From Chryseobacterium sp. GVT01B (lineage in GTDB: Bacteria > Bacteroidota > Bacteroidia > Flavobacteriales > Weeksellaceae): a stretch of 64,000 nucleotides of DNA. The notes under the pieces are model-generated. The model had not been told where the DNA came from. It made no database searches and saw nothing but the letters and a program-made list of their open reading frames with translations. Both the position numbers and the translations under genes were made by a program. The stretch spans positions 496,001 through 560,000 of the forward strand of contig NZ_JAHXYI010000002.1 in the NCBI RefSeq assembly GCF_019970045.1, written 5' to 3'. Below are positions 8,792-17,007 of the stretch, in pieces; positions within the stretch are counted from its first letter, which is position 1, and every line of letters begins with the position of its first letter.

Positions 8792-9445
8792 TCAGTTCAA
8801 CTTTTTATATACGGCATTCACCAGATCCTTTGTTTCCAGATTCATACGGTAAAAGGAATTATGAAATTCATCCAATTTAGAAAGTACAGCAATGAGCAGC
8901 ATCTGTTCAGAATGGGTAAGATTCCCTGTTACAGCCCTTGAAACTCTACGGATTTCATCCATATGATCATCCAATACAGCAAGCCCTTTCTGCGTTATCT
9001 TTATATTTTTTATTCTTTTATCTTTTGGAGAAACCGTCTGTTCAATCCAACCATTACGGAGCAACCGATTAACAGTAAGCATCCCTGAAGATTTCTCATG
9101 TACATTATGCCTTATCAATTCCATTTTTGACATGGCTCCCATGCTCTTCAGGCTGATAAGAAAAATAAAGTCGTCCTGACTAGAAAAAACCGAACTGCCA
9201 ACTGCTGATCTGGAGTAAGATCTTGCATATCTATTCATTCTGATCAATAAAGTATTAATTATACTATCTGAGCTTCTTCCTAATTCTTTCCCTGTCCAAC
9301 CAGGATCTTGAAGGTCCGGTTGATGGGAAGCATTGATCCATTCTGTAAAACCATGAAGATCATTACTGTATACAGCTTTACCCTCATTTTGTTCCATAAA
9401 TTGCTGAACGAGTTCCACAACTGATTTTATAAGATCAAAATTCAT
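8792..9445 (-). CDS. MarR-family regulator at the head of the carotenoid operon
   Basis: About 217 residues. The winged helix lies roughly at 95-180, with the DNA-reading helix in SGMLTVNRLLRNGWIEQTVSPKDKR, a typical MarR wing sequence followed by KNIKITQKGLAVLDD. The N-terminal 60 residues are longer than in small MarR proteins. I chose the ATG at 9443-9445; an upstream TTG at 9466 would place the start inside the promoter. Being the first gene of the operon, with a 12-bp palindrome in its promoter, it probably represses itself and the carotenoid genes until a ligand (oxidant, phenolic or light product) binds. The ligand is unknown. Confidence 0.88.
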   Translation of the reverse strand: MNFDLIKSVVELVQQFMEQNEGKAVYSNDLHGFTEWINASHQPDLQDPGWTGKELGRSSDSIINTLLIRMNRYARSYSRSAVGSSVFSSQDDFIFLISLKSMGAMSKMELIRHNVHEKSSGMLTVNRLLRNGWIEQTVSPKDKRIKNIKITQKGLAVLDDHMDEIRRVSRAVTGNLTHSEQMLLIAVLSKLDEFHNSFYRMNLETKDLVNAVYKKLN

Positions 9446-9463
9446 ATTAAACAAATTAGTACA

Positions 9464-9490
9464 CAAATATACTTATATAAGTTTATAAAT
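9464..9490 (-). promoter_or_regulatory. Promoter and candidate MarR operator of the carotenoid operon
   Basis: On the minus strand, TATATTTG (9464-9471) fits the Bacteroidota -7 element TAnnTTTG. Immediately upstream is the perfect palindrome ACTTATATAAGT (9471-9482), whose dyad extends to 9467-9486 with one mismatched pair. A repressor on this site would block the -33/-7 spacer. The link to the MarR protein encoded just downstream is inference. Confidence 0.6.
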
Positions 9491-9640
9491 AAACTATTTT
9501 ATTTTTTTTATTTTAATTACATCTTAAACAATATCTAAACATTACTATATGATATAGATGACAGTCAGATAAACAAAAACCTGCCTCTAAAGACAGGTTG
9601 AAAATAATATGATTTAATAAAATTGGTTTAATAATGAATC

Positions 9641-9674
9641 ATATTCCCGAAATAAAATTAATAAGCGGGAATAT
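9641..9674. promoter_or_regulatory. Inverted repeat between MarR and kinase genes
   Basis: Nine-base arms ATATTCCCG (9641-9649) and CGGGAATAT (9666-9674) are separated by 16 AT-rich bases in the 300-bp gap before the P-loop kinase gene. A smaller hairpin (AACCTG/CAGGTT, about 9580-9600) precedes it. With no T tract it is more likely an operator or 5' leader structure for the kinase gene than a terminator. The rest of the gap (9446-9747) is AT-rich with no gene seen. Confidence 0.4.
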
Positions 9675-9747
9675 AGAGAGAAAGCAATCACAATTTAAAT
9701 AGTTGAATAGATCCACTATTTAAGTAAATTAGCTCTAAAAATGAAAT

Positions 9748-10272
9748 ATGAGAATTGCGATATTTGGAGCTCACAACGTTGGTAAAACCACATTGACAGA
9801 AGAACTTCTGGAAAGCCTTCCAGGATACACCCTTGAAACAGAACCTTACTATCAGTTAGAGCTTTCAGGTTATGAATTTTCAGAAAATCCCACTGCTGAA
9901 GATTTTATTGAACAATTTAATTACTCAGTCCATCTGATTTCCGAAAGTGGACATGATGTTATATTTGATCGGTTTGTTGTTGATATCCTGGCGTACCTTC
10001 ATGTTGTTGATCCAAATAGAAATATTCAATCCTTTTTTGAAAAAGCCCAAACACTCATTGCTGAAATTGATCTCTTTGTTTTTGTACCTATTGAAGAACC
10101 GGATCTTATGCAGGATTATCAGCCAGACCTGGCAAAACTCAGAAGTAGTGTTAATGATTTACTCCACGATTGGATTAGTGATTTTGGAATAGAAGTCATT
10201 GAGGTAAAAGGCACAGTATTGAACCGCAGGAACCAAGTACTTGATAAAATATCTAATCCACATCTGAAATAA
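9748..10272 (+). CDS. P-loop kinase-like ATPase (AAA/deoxynucleoside-kinase fold)
   Basis: A 174-residue single-domain protein with Walker A GAHNVGKTT (residues 7-15), an acidic Walker-B-like strand followed by DRFVVDILAYL (a DR motif as in deoxynucleoside or NadR-type kinases) and a closing strand IDLFVFVP. No substrate can be assigned. It is monocistronic, between an AT-rich leader and a strong terminator. It shares its general fold with the ATPase at 26249-26803 but the two are not close. The ATG at 9748 is chosen over an out-of-frame ATG at 9741. Confidence 0.75.
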   Translation: MRIAIFGAHNVGKTTLTEELLESLPGYTLETEPYYQLELSGYEFSENPTAEDFIEQFNYSVHLISESGHDVIFDRFVVDILAYLHVVDPNRNIQSFFEKAQTLIAEIDLFVFVPIEEPDLMQDYQPDLAKLRSSVNDLLHDWISDFGIEVIEVKGTVLNRRNQVLDKISNPHLK

Positions 10273-10401
10273 TCTGCTTATTTTTTTAACATATCAGCAG
10301 CTATCTTTCTCAAACATTTTTTACAGATTATCATTTAAAATTTCTAAAAAACATTTCTTCTATACTTTTCTTAAAAATCACGCATACTAACAAAGCACAA
10401 A

Positions 10402-10429
10402 AAAAAGCTGTAATTAATTACAGCTTTTT
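10402..10429. terminator. Perfect-palindrome terminator between kinase gene and tRNA-Ser
   Basis: AAAAAGCTGTAATT is followed directly by its reverse complement ending in TTTTT. It can end transcription of the kinase gene from the left and of tRNA-Ser from the right. Confidence 0.9.
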
Positions 10430-10473
10430 AATAGTTTTTTGAGCATTTTGAAAATTTCACTTTTCCTACCCTG

Positions 10474-10558
10474 CGGAGAGTGAGGGATTCGAACCCCCGG
10501 ACCTGTTACAGTCAACAGTTTTCAAGACTGCCGCAATCGACCACTCTGCCAACTCTCC
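10474..10558 (-). tRNA. tRNA-Ser (anticodon UGA)
   Basis: Read on the minus strand, an 85-nt class II tRNA. The acceptor stem starts GGAGAGT and ends ACTCTCC with discriminator G. The D region is GGCAGAGTGGTCGA, the anticodon loop CTTGAAA gives UGA, a long variable arm follows (TTGACTG...CAGGTC), and the T arm carries GGGTTCGAATCCC. The CCA end is not fully encoded (GCA follows the stem). UGA anticodon plus the long variable arm identify serine. Confidence 0.96.
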
Positions 10559-10592
10559 TTTAACTCCGGTTATACCGTTGTTTTCAGTGGTG

Positions 10593-10624
10593 CAAATATA
10601 GGACGTTTTTTATTACTGACAAAA
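10593..10624 (-). promoter_or_regulatory. tRNA-Ser promoter (TTTTG-N19-TATATTTG)
   Basis: On the minus strand, TTTTG (10620-10624) and TATATTTG (10593-10600) are separated by 19 bases, an excellent match to the Bacteroidota -33/-7 promoter. The predicted start lies near 10586, about 28 bp before the mature tRNA end. Confidence 0.7.
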
Positions 10625-10774
10625 TATTTTTTGAAGAAAATTTACATTTCTATATTTTTGAATAAATTTCTATTTTTTCAGGCTGTTAAAGTAAATTTAT
10701 TAACAACTCAACTTCAGTTATTTATCCTTTAACAAAGGTATTTTGTCTTCATCAATATTTTTTAATGTAAATTT

Positions 10775-11269
10775 TCACCCGTAATAATATTCGGTAGTGA
10801 CATCTCCGCTAAAGGCCGGATACATGTCCTGTTTCTGCATATTTAGTTCAAATAATCTTTCACCATTTTTATTTCCTCCCCGTATTTTTAAAGAATACCA
10901 TCCGTTTTCCAGAGAAAGTGTGACACTATTTTCTTCGCTGATAGCAGCAATATCTTTTAAATAACCAATACCAACAATTTTCATTTCATTATTAGCAGTC
11001 TGAAATATCCAGCCTCTTGACTCCACTTCTACCTCATCGTCATTCAATATTTTTTCGTCATTCACAGAGACCCGGAATGCATAATAATCTTCCTCTACCC
11101 CTATTATTGGAATAGCGATTCCTGCTTTTGTTATTTCGTCTCCATGTTCATTTTCTACGAAATATTTTAAGATATTATTACCCGGAAGATGATTTTCCTG
11201 CAGGTAGTTTGCTAAAAGCTGCGGACTAAACACCACAAAACCTTTAAGTTCTGAGAATATTTTCTTCAT
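10775..11269 (-). CDS. Uncharacterised protein at the end of the Rhs toxin island
   Basis: A 164-residue soluble protein, mixed alpha/beta, acidic (GVEEDYYAFRVSVNDEK), with no signal peptide or membrane helix. I do not recognise the family. It is the last of three small genes downstream of the Rhs effector, on the same strand, 79 bp after the Imm51-like gene. Position, size and composition fit an immunity protein against a present or displaced Rhs tip, but this is inference. AT content is high, like the neighbouring immunity genes and unlike the Rhs core. Confidence 0.6.
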   Translation of the reverse strand: MKKIFSELKGFVVFSPQLLANYLQENHLPGNNILKYFVENEHGDEITKAGIAIPIIGVEEDYYAFRVSVNDEKILNDDEVEVESRGWIFQTANNEMKIVGIGYLKDIAAISEENSVTLSLENGWYSLKIRGGNKNGERLFELNMQKQDMYPAFSGDVTTEYYYG

Positions 11270-11348
11270 ATATATTTGGATTGGATTTGGATTAAGTTTT
11301 ATCTGCTAATTATCATGTAAACCTTTTTAAATTGTTATAATATTTTGA

Positions 11349-11699
11349 TTAGTCAAGTTCAGCCCGTGAAAATAAATCTTTGATTAAAGTTTCATCTTCA
11401 CATGCTTTTTTAAAGTTTAAAATAAAATCTTTCAGCTTTTCTGAATCGGAAGAGTAAGCACAAAACATTCCTGCCTCAGGATCAAAATGAATGACATCAA
11501 TCAGATCAGCTCTTTTTTCTTTAATAAAAACGTCTGCCAACGATGCCCAATCGTAACCATTTCCTTCAAAACCTTCATCAGCACGGGTATCAAATACTTC
11601 CTGTTTATATGCTCCCACATCTAAACATACCGAAAAGCTGTTTGAATGTTCTACCCAAAAAAAAGGCTTGATGACTTCTTTTAATTCATTAATTTCCAT
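11349..11699 (-). CDS. Imm51-like immunity protein
   Basis: A 116-residue acidic protein. The motifs KPFFWVEHS (about 11-19), DEGFEGNGYDWASLA (about 41-55) and FDPEAGMFCAYS (about 72-83) match what I recall of the Imm51 family of polymorphic toxin immunity proteins; this is not verified by a search. It lies 13 bp after the Imm26-like gene and within the Rhs island. Imm51 proteins are thought to bind and neutralise a nuclease-type toxin tip in the cytoplasm. Which toxin it matches is unknown; it may be a leftover from an earlier Rhs tip. Confidence 0.72.
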   Translation of the reverse strand: MEINELKEVIKPFFWVEHSNSFSVCLDVGAYKQEVFDTRADEGFEGNGYDWASLADVFIKEKRADLIDVIHFDPEAGMFCAYSSDSEKLKDFILNFKKACEDETLIKDLFSRAELD

Positions 11700-11712
11700 A
11701 ATCTTACTATTT

Positions 11713-12216
11713 CTATTGCTGGAGCTGTGCCAGATTATTAGTCTTTATAGCATCTTCAACTCTTGTTGGATTGAAGATTGTCCAGGGATTATATTTTTTA
11801 GCTTCGTCATTACTTATTCTCTGCTTTGTTCCACCTTTCCATAAGTCAAAGCTATTTTCCGTACCCAGAATAAAAGTTATTTCGGAATAATTGGAATCTT
11901 TATTTTTATCATAATTATCTGTTTCAAAAATGAATCTCCATCTGTCTCTGTCAAAAGCCAGCGTAGTATGGATAGGCTCTGTTAATCTTCCCGAATTAAG
12001 AATTATATTCTTATCCTTTGGAATTTCACCTGTGTATTTGAATATTTCAATAAGATCTCCTGTTGAATCATTCTTTTCAATTAATCTTCCATAAGCATAG
12101 GTCTCATTTTCAGAAAATTTGAAAGATTTATAATTTTTAATATTTTCCTTTACCCCTCCAGGTAAAAATAAAGGTATGAAAAAGATGTTACCTTCTTTTT
12201 TTTCAAAGTATTCCAT
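11713..12216 (-). CDS. Imm26-like immunity protein, probable cognate of the Rhs tip
   Basis: A 167-residue protein without a signal peptide. The start pattern KKEGNIFFIPLFLPGG and YAYGRLIE followed by an acidic DLIEIFKYTGE resembles the Imm26 family of immunity proteins (recalled, not searched). It begins 3 bp after the stop of the Rhs gene, the position normally held by the immunity gene for the current C-terminal toxin. The predicted role is to bind the GIY-YIG nuclease tip and protect the producer cell. It is AT-rich like the toxin tip, as expected for a tip-immunity pair exchanged as a unit. Confidence 0.7.
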   Translation of the reverse strand: MEYFEKKEGNIFFIPLFLPGGVKENIKNYKSFKFSENETYAYGRLIEKNDSTGDLIEIFKYTGEIPKDKNIILNSGRLTEPIHTTLAFDRDRWRFIFETDNYDKNKDSNYSEITFILGTENSFDLWKGGTKQRISNDEAKKYNPWTIFNPTRVEDAIKTNNLAQLQQ

Positions 12217-12219
12217 AAA

Positions 12220-15200
12220 TTATTTACATTTTATTCTTGTTCCAGCTAATTCAGCTTCTTTCTTAATTTTATCGTATTCAGCTTTAAAAGCAACACCTCT
12301 AGGATCTGTACGGGTTTTTTCAAACGAGTTTATTTTATTTCCTCTATTTGTAGAGGATATTTCTTCCCCAATAATTCCTGTTTTTGTTTCATACTGCTCA
12401 ATATAAAACTGCTCATATCCTCTTGCTTGTTCTATTGTTATATTTTCCTGGAGAACTCTATGAGTAGTTGTTTCTCCATATCTTCCTGTATCCATATGCT
12501 GAGACATTCTATCACCAACATTTTGTTTAGTAATACCTACATAATATGGAGTTGATGATCCGTTTTCATATAATGCATATACTGCGTATCCAGTTGTACC
12601 AAGTGGATCTAAGCCAAAGATATCAACCCAGTTATTGCTGTCAAAAACATATGCATAAGGGTTGGGATTATTCCCAAATAAACCTATTGGGTCTTTTGAC
12701 AGATACACGCCACTGCTGCTGTCATAATATCTATATCTGTTATAATAAAGACCGTCTGTTTCTATATCCTCATATTGCCCAAGCTGCCTGAACGGAATAA
12801 AATATCGGTCACCTTTTACATTTTTAAGGTTTCCATAAACATCATATTCTGTACTCCAGACTACTTCCCCTTTTTCGTCAAAAGCCTGAACAGGTCTTCC
12901 TAAATAATCAGAAACAATACTGTAGCTTTCTCCGTTGATAATTTTGGCACATGGCACATATGAATTTCGCTCATATACCCATGTAACCAGATTTTGCACA
13001 GGTTCTTTTCCTGCGATGATGTTTCCGTCATCATCTACTGTGGTTACAGGTTCTTCATCAATATCGTAACTCCATTCATGTAAAAGAACATTGCCATCCC
13101 AAATATAACGAGTTATTTTCTTTGCTCCAATTTTAGATATTCTTCTTCCCAACGCATCATATCCAAAACTCACCTCTTTTCCATCCGGACGTTTTACTTT
13201 GGCAAGCATACCGTTGGCATGCCAGAAATAAGCCCAATCACCAGGGTTCCATTCCGGGTTTTGTACTTCTTCTGAAGGTATGGAATTTAGATCCGGTAAA
13301 TCTATATTGTCCGGTAATTTAGGAGTATTCAGCCAGTCTGAAGCTATGGTTTTGTAATAAGGATGTACGTTATTTTCTTCTTCCCGATGCTCAGGCAAGG
13401 CATTATTAACCGGCCGTTTACTTTTTAACAGTAAATTTCCTTCTTCATCATAATGATAGAACCAGTTTTTGTCACGCATCAGCTTTCCGCCTTTATCGTA
13501 TACACGATCTGTCCTTCTTACACTTTCGTACAGGCAGCCAGTTGCGTCAGGGTTTTTATACTGAACTTCCCCACTGGAATTTTCTGCTGCGACGAGACTT
13601 CCAAAGGCATCATAATCAAATCTTGTTCGTCCACCTGTCACTCTGTCCAGAACATGAAGCAAACGGCTTCCTGCTGCCCAGTCATAATCTTTATGGAAAG
13701 CAGTGTCTGTTTTATTGACTGTCACTTTCTGACTTACCGGCATTCCGATATGATCAAATTCAAAAGTGCTTTCTATACCACCCGTCATTTCGCGGGAAAG
13801 CAGTTGTTCGTTTTGGCTGATATTGAGGTTCATCTGCCATGGCAACTGAAGATCCGGAGTAACTGCCCTAACAGTTTTAAGATGTCTCAGATCATTATAA
13901 GAATATTCTATTTCCGCACCCAAACTGCTTTGCAGACCTATAAGATTTCCCTCATCGTCATATTCATACTGAATAGAATGTTCACCTTGTTTCTCAGTAG
14001 TGATCTGACCTAATTTATTTCTTTGAAAACTAATGCTGCTGTCTTCATTATCAGCTTTAACCAGTAATCCTGAAGTATCATATTGATATGCCTCCCAGGT
14101 GCCGTCAGGGTAATGGGTCTGTGTTATTCTTCGTCCTAAATCATATTCATAGAATGTCTTGTTTCCCTGAGGAGTTCTTTTTTGGGTAATAAGTCCGTCT
14201 TTATCTCTAATAAAGAACTTCTTCTGACCGTCAAAACCTGTTTCTCCAATGATTTCATTGTTATTATTTCTTTCAAAAGAATAGATTTCTCCTTTTTCAT
14301 TGGTAATACTTACTAAGTTTTCATAAGCATCATATCCAAAAATCAAGGTCTCTTCTTTTTTATTGGTAATTGCATTTCTTCTTACCTTACGTTTCAGGCT
14401 TCCCAAGGGGGTATAGCTCAGCAGCCATTCTGCACGGCCGTCAGTAGCATATACCGGAAGATCATAAGCATCATAACGAAGTTTTAAAGGCAATTGTCCT
14501 TCTTCATTTACTTCTATTACCCTACCCATTCTATCTCTGTTCAGAAGTGTTCTGTTTAATGGTTTTGGGCTGAAAACCAGCATTCTTCCGTATTCATCAT
14601 ATTTCAGATATTGCTCAGCTCCTGCACTATTGGCCAAATGAATAACCTGTCCTCTAGAATTGTACTCATAATGTGTGATAATATCTGCTCTTCTACTGGT
14701 TTCAGGAATTCTTTCCCCATCAGCATATTCATAATATACGCTTTCTTCTGTAGGATCAGTATAGCTCAGTAATTTTCCGTCTTCATCATAACTCCATGTT
14801 TCAGAAGTCCCCGAAGGTGAAAGACGGGCAATCACCTGTCCGAATTCATTGTACTGATAATGATATTCTTCCCCATCCGGACTATGGAAAATCTTGATAT
14901 TTCCCATTTCATCGTAGGTATATCCTTCAACTCTGCCCTCCGGAGATCCTATCATTTTCAGTTCGTTGTGTGCTGTGTAATCATACCAGGTTTCCCCTCC
15001 TTCTCCATCTACCGATTTATAAATCAGAAAATTTTCATCGTAATGATATTCTTCTGTTTTGTTGTTTTGTTTCGGATAAATAACTTCTGTAAAACCTTCT
15101 TCATCATGATACTGAAGTTTTCCTTCCATATAGCCATCTACTCCTTTTGTATGTGTTACTCTTCCTTCTGCATCATATTCCCACTGATAACTCATTCCGT

Positions 15201-16989
15201 TTCGGTTGGTTCTTTTCACCACCTGATTTTTTCCATCATACTCAAAGACAATTGCTTTTTTGTGAATGTCCCAGACATGGGTAAGGTTTCCATGCTCATC
15301 ATAATCGTAGCGAACCTGCAGGTCTCTTTGTTTTTTATAGCAGTAATATACTTCTGTTACTTTTTTATACTCGGGATGAATAACCGTTTCAATACTGAAT
15401 CCACTTTTTACATCTTTTATACTTTTCAGGACAATATTCCGGTCTTCATATTGATATTCTCTGATCGTGCCATCTCCATATTCAATACGAATCACCTTAT
15501 AAATTGTTCCTTCTGTAACATGATGAAAGCGTTTATAGGTATAAATATCAGTTCCTTTGCGAATCACCCAAATGCTGCTGCTTGGTCTGTACTGCCATAT
15601 TTTCTGATCTCTGAAATAGGTCATCTCTTCACCAATTTCAGGTGCGGAAATCAACATGGCAATATTCTCGTCAGGATGCATCCAGCCAGCAAACTTATTG
15701 TCTTGTTCAGGAAGAATAAACAGGTCATGATTATTGAAGACTCCATTTCCTAAAGGTCCGAAGTCATAAGGCCTGTCACTGTGCCATACACTTCTCCATT
15801 TTAAAGAAGTACTTCCCTGAATTTCAAAATCATCCCATTCAAAAACCATTGCTCCCGTGACAAGATTAACCGGCTCAAATCCCCATTTGCATAACTTTTT
15901 AGACAAAGCATTGGCAAATTTGAATTTACTGAACGGCGCTTTTTTAAGGACGCTATTATTGAATTTCTTTAAACCATTTGCTCCCAGTTTTCCTATTTTC
16001 TTGGTCAGACTTCTCATTAAAAACATCCCGGCAAGACGCATCAGCATTTCTCCGGGCGTATAAACATGAGGAACAAAAGCTCCTCCTACCAATACAGGAC
16101 CACCTGTATTGATCTGGATATACATGCTTGAAAAGTTATTATAGAAGGCAAAATATGCCAGAGGATTTTTCTTTGGTTTGTCCGGCATTGCAGGCAGCAT
16201 AGTCATTCCGAAGGGGAATCCCATACAGGTAAGCACCTGTTGCGGCTGGTTTCCGCTCATTTTGCTTCCCTGTGCCAAAACGGTCTGCGAACCATAATAC
16301 ACTTCTCCTTCGTGAGGAGCTTCCTGAGGAAAAGGAATGATATAAACCGGAATCAGGGAAGTGATATGCCTGAAAGGAATTACCACTCCCATCACACTGG
16401 TAGTGGTAGTTGCTTTGTGTCTTCCGTGAACATATATGGAGCCTCCCATCGGAATACTTTCCGGCAGTGAGGGCATCAGATTTCTTGCAAACTGTGGAAT
16501 CGGAATGGTGATGGTAATATAATCCATGATATCAAAAACAATTCCGATAAAAGGATGTGGCAATGGCAGTGGAATCAGCATAAATGATGGCGGCGGCGGA
16601 ATCAACGTCCAGTGGATATCAATGGCCAGTACAATATCAAAATGCTTACTTGTATGTTGAATAGCAGTGGAAGGCATTGCCGGAGTATTGACTTTAATCA
16701 GTTTCACTTTACTTTCCGGAGCTGCTTTTTCGGCAGTCACAGCACTGTCTCCACCTCCTCCGCCACTGCTTTTCGCGGGTTGAGCACCATCTCCCCCGGC
16801 TAAGGACTTAGCCATAGATACAGGATTCAGGGAATCAACGTTATTTTTCATACCGTTCTTCCAACCCTGCTTGGTTTTGTCCCAGCTCACTGAAGTAACG
16901 TCTGCGTTCACCTTCAGGGAGCGGTCCGGGTTCATATCCGGTTTTGCAACCTTTATGGGTTTTACTGTCTTTTTATTCAGATCTGCCAT
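12220..16989 (-). CDS. PAAR-like Rhs effector with C-terminal GIY-YIG nuclease
   Basis: A 1589-residue polymorphic toxin. Residues 1-100 are a low-complexity Lys/Gly region. Residues about 110-340 are hydrophobic, Pro/Gly-rich and PAAR-like (PLPLPHPFIG, SIYVHGRHK), the part expected to cap the VgrG spike. A DUF6531-like start (EPVNLVTGAMVFEWDDFEI, about 370) opens the long array of YD repeats that builds the Rhs shell. The core ends at DPIGLFG...WVDIFGLDP. The variable tip is about 125 residues (12223-12597): VYALY and YYVGIT are the two GIY-YIG strands, with the Arg of GDRMSQHM and the Glu of YEQFYIEQY as catalytic candidates. It should cut DNA in rival cells after T6SS delivery. VgrG and a TPR protein precede it; immunity genes follow. 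Confidence 0.93.
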   Translation of the reverse strand: MADLNKKTVKPIKVAKPDMNPDRSLKVNADVTSVSWDKTKQGWKNGMKNNVDSLNPVSMAKSLAGGDGAQPAKSSGGGGGDSAVTAEKAAPESKVKLIKVNTPAMPSTAIQHTSKHFDIVLAIDIHWTLIPPPPSFMLIPLPLPHPFIGIVFDIMDYITITIPIPQFARNLMPSLPESIPMGGSIYVHGRHKATTTTSVMGVVIPFRHITSLIPVYIIPFPQEAPHEGEVYYGSQTVLAQGSKMSGNQPQQVLTCMGFPFGMTMLPAMPDKPKKNPLAYFAFYNNFSSMYIQINTGGPVLVGGAFVPHVYTPGEMLMRLAGMFLMRSLTKKIGKLGANGLKKFNNSVLKKAPFSKFKFANALSKKLCKWGFEPVNLVTGAMVFEWDDFEIQGSTSLKWRSVWHSDRPYDFGPLGNGVFNNHDLFILPEQDNKFAGWMHPDENIAMLISAPEIGEEMTYFRDQKIWQYRPSSSIWVIRKGTDIYTYKRFHHVTEGTIYKVIRIEYGDGTIREYQYEDRNIVLKSIKDVKSGFSIETVIHPEYKKVTEVYYCYKKQRDLQVRYDYDEHGNLTHVWDIHKKAIVFEYDGKNQVVKRTNRNGMSYQWEYDAEGRVTHTKGVDGYMEGKLQYHDEEGFTEVIYPKQNNKTEEYHYDENFLIYKSVDGEGGETWYDYTAHNELKMIGSPEGRVEGYTYDEMGNIKIFHSPDGEEYHYQYNEFGQVIARLSPSGTSETWSYDEDGKLLSYTDPTEESVYYEYADGERIPETSRRADIITHYEYNSRGQVIHLANSAGAEQYLKYDEYGRMLVFSPKPLNRTLLNRDRMGRVIEVNEEGQLPLKLRYDAYDLPVYATDGRAEWLLSYTPLGSLKRKVRRNAITNKKEETLIFGYDAYENLVSITNEKGEIYSFERNNNNEIIGETGFDGQKKFFIRDKDGLITQKRTPQGNKTFYEYDLGRRITQTHYPDGTWEAYQYDTSGLLVKADNEDSSISFQRNKLGQITTEKQGEHSIQYEYDDEGNLIGLQSSLGAEIEYSYNDLRHLKTVRAVTPDLQLPWQMNLNISQNEQLLSREMTGGIESTFEFDHIGMPVSQKVTVNKTDTAFHKDYDWAAGSRLLHVLDRVTGGRTRFDYDAFGSLVAAENSSGEVQYKNPDATGCLYESVRRTDRVYDKGGKLMRDKNWFYHYDEEGNLLLKSKRPVNNALPEHREEENNVHPYYKTIASDWLNTPKLPDNIDLPDLNSIPSEEVQNPEWNPGDWAYFWHANGMLAKVKRPDGKEVSFGYDALGRRISKIGAKKITRYIWDGNVLLHEWSYDIDEEPVTTVDDDGNIIAGKEPVQNLVTWVYERNSYVPCAKIINGESYSIVSDYLGRPVQAFDEKGEVVWSTEYDVYGNLKNVKGDRYFIPFRQLGQYEDIETDGLYYNRYRYYDSSSGVYLSKDPIGLFGNNPNPYAYVFDSNNWVDIFGLDPLGTTGYAVYALYENGSSTPYYVGITKQNVGDRMSQHMDTGRYGETTTHRVLQENITIEQARGYEQFYIEQYETKTGIIGEEISSTNRGNKINSFEKTRTDPRGVAFKAEYDKIKKEAELAGTRIKCK

Positions 16990-17007
16990 GATTCTTTTAA
17001 TTTGAGA

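Noticed and set aside
14860..15753. A 297-codon open frame on the plus strand
   Set aside because: It lies wholly antisense to the Rhs YD-repeat region, whose regular composition keeps the opposite strand open. The protein is hydrophobic without any family pattern.
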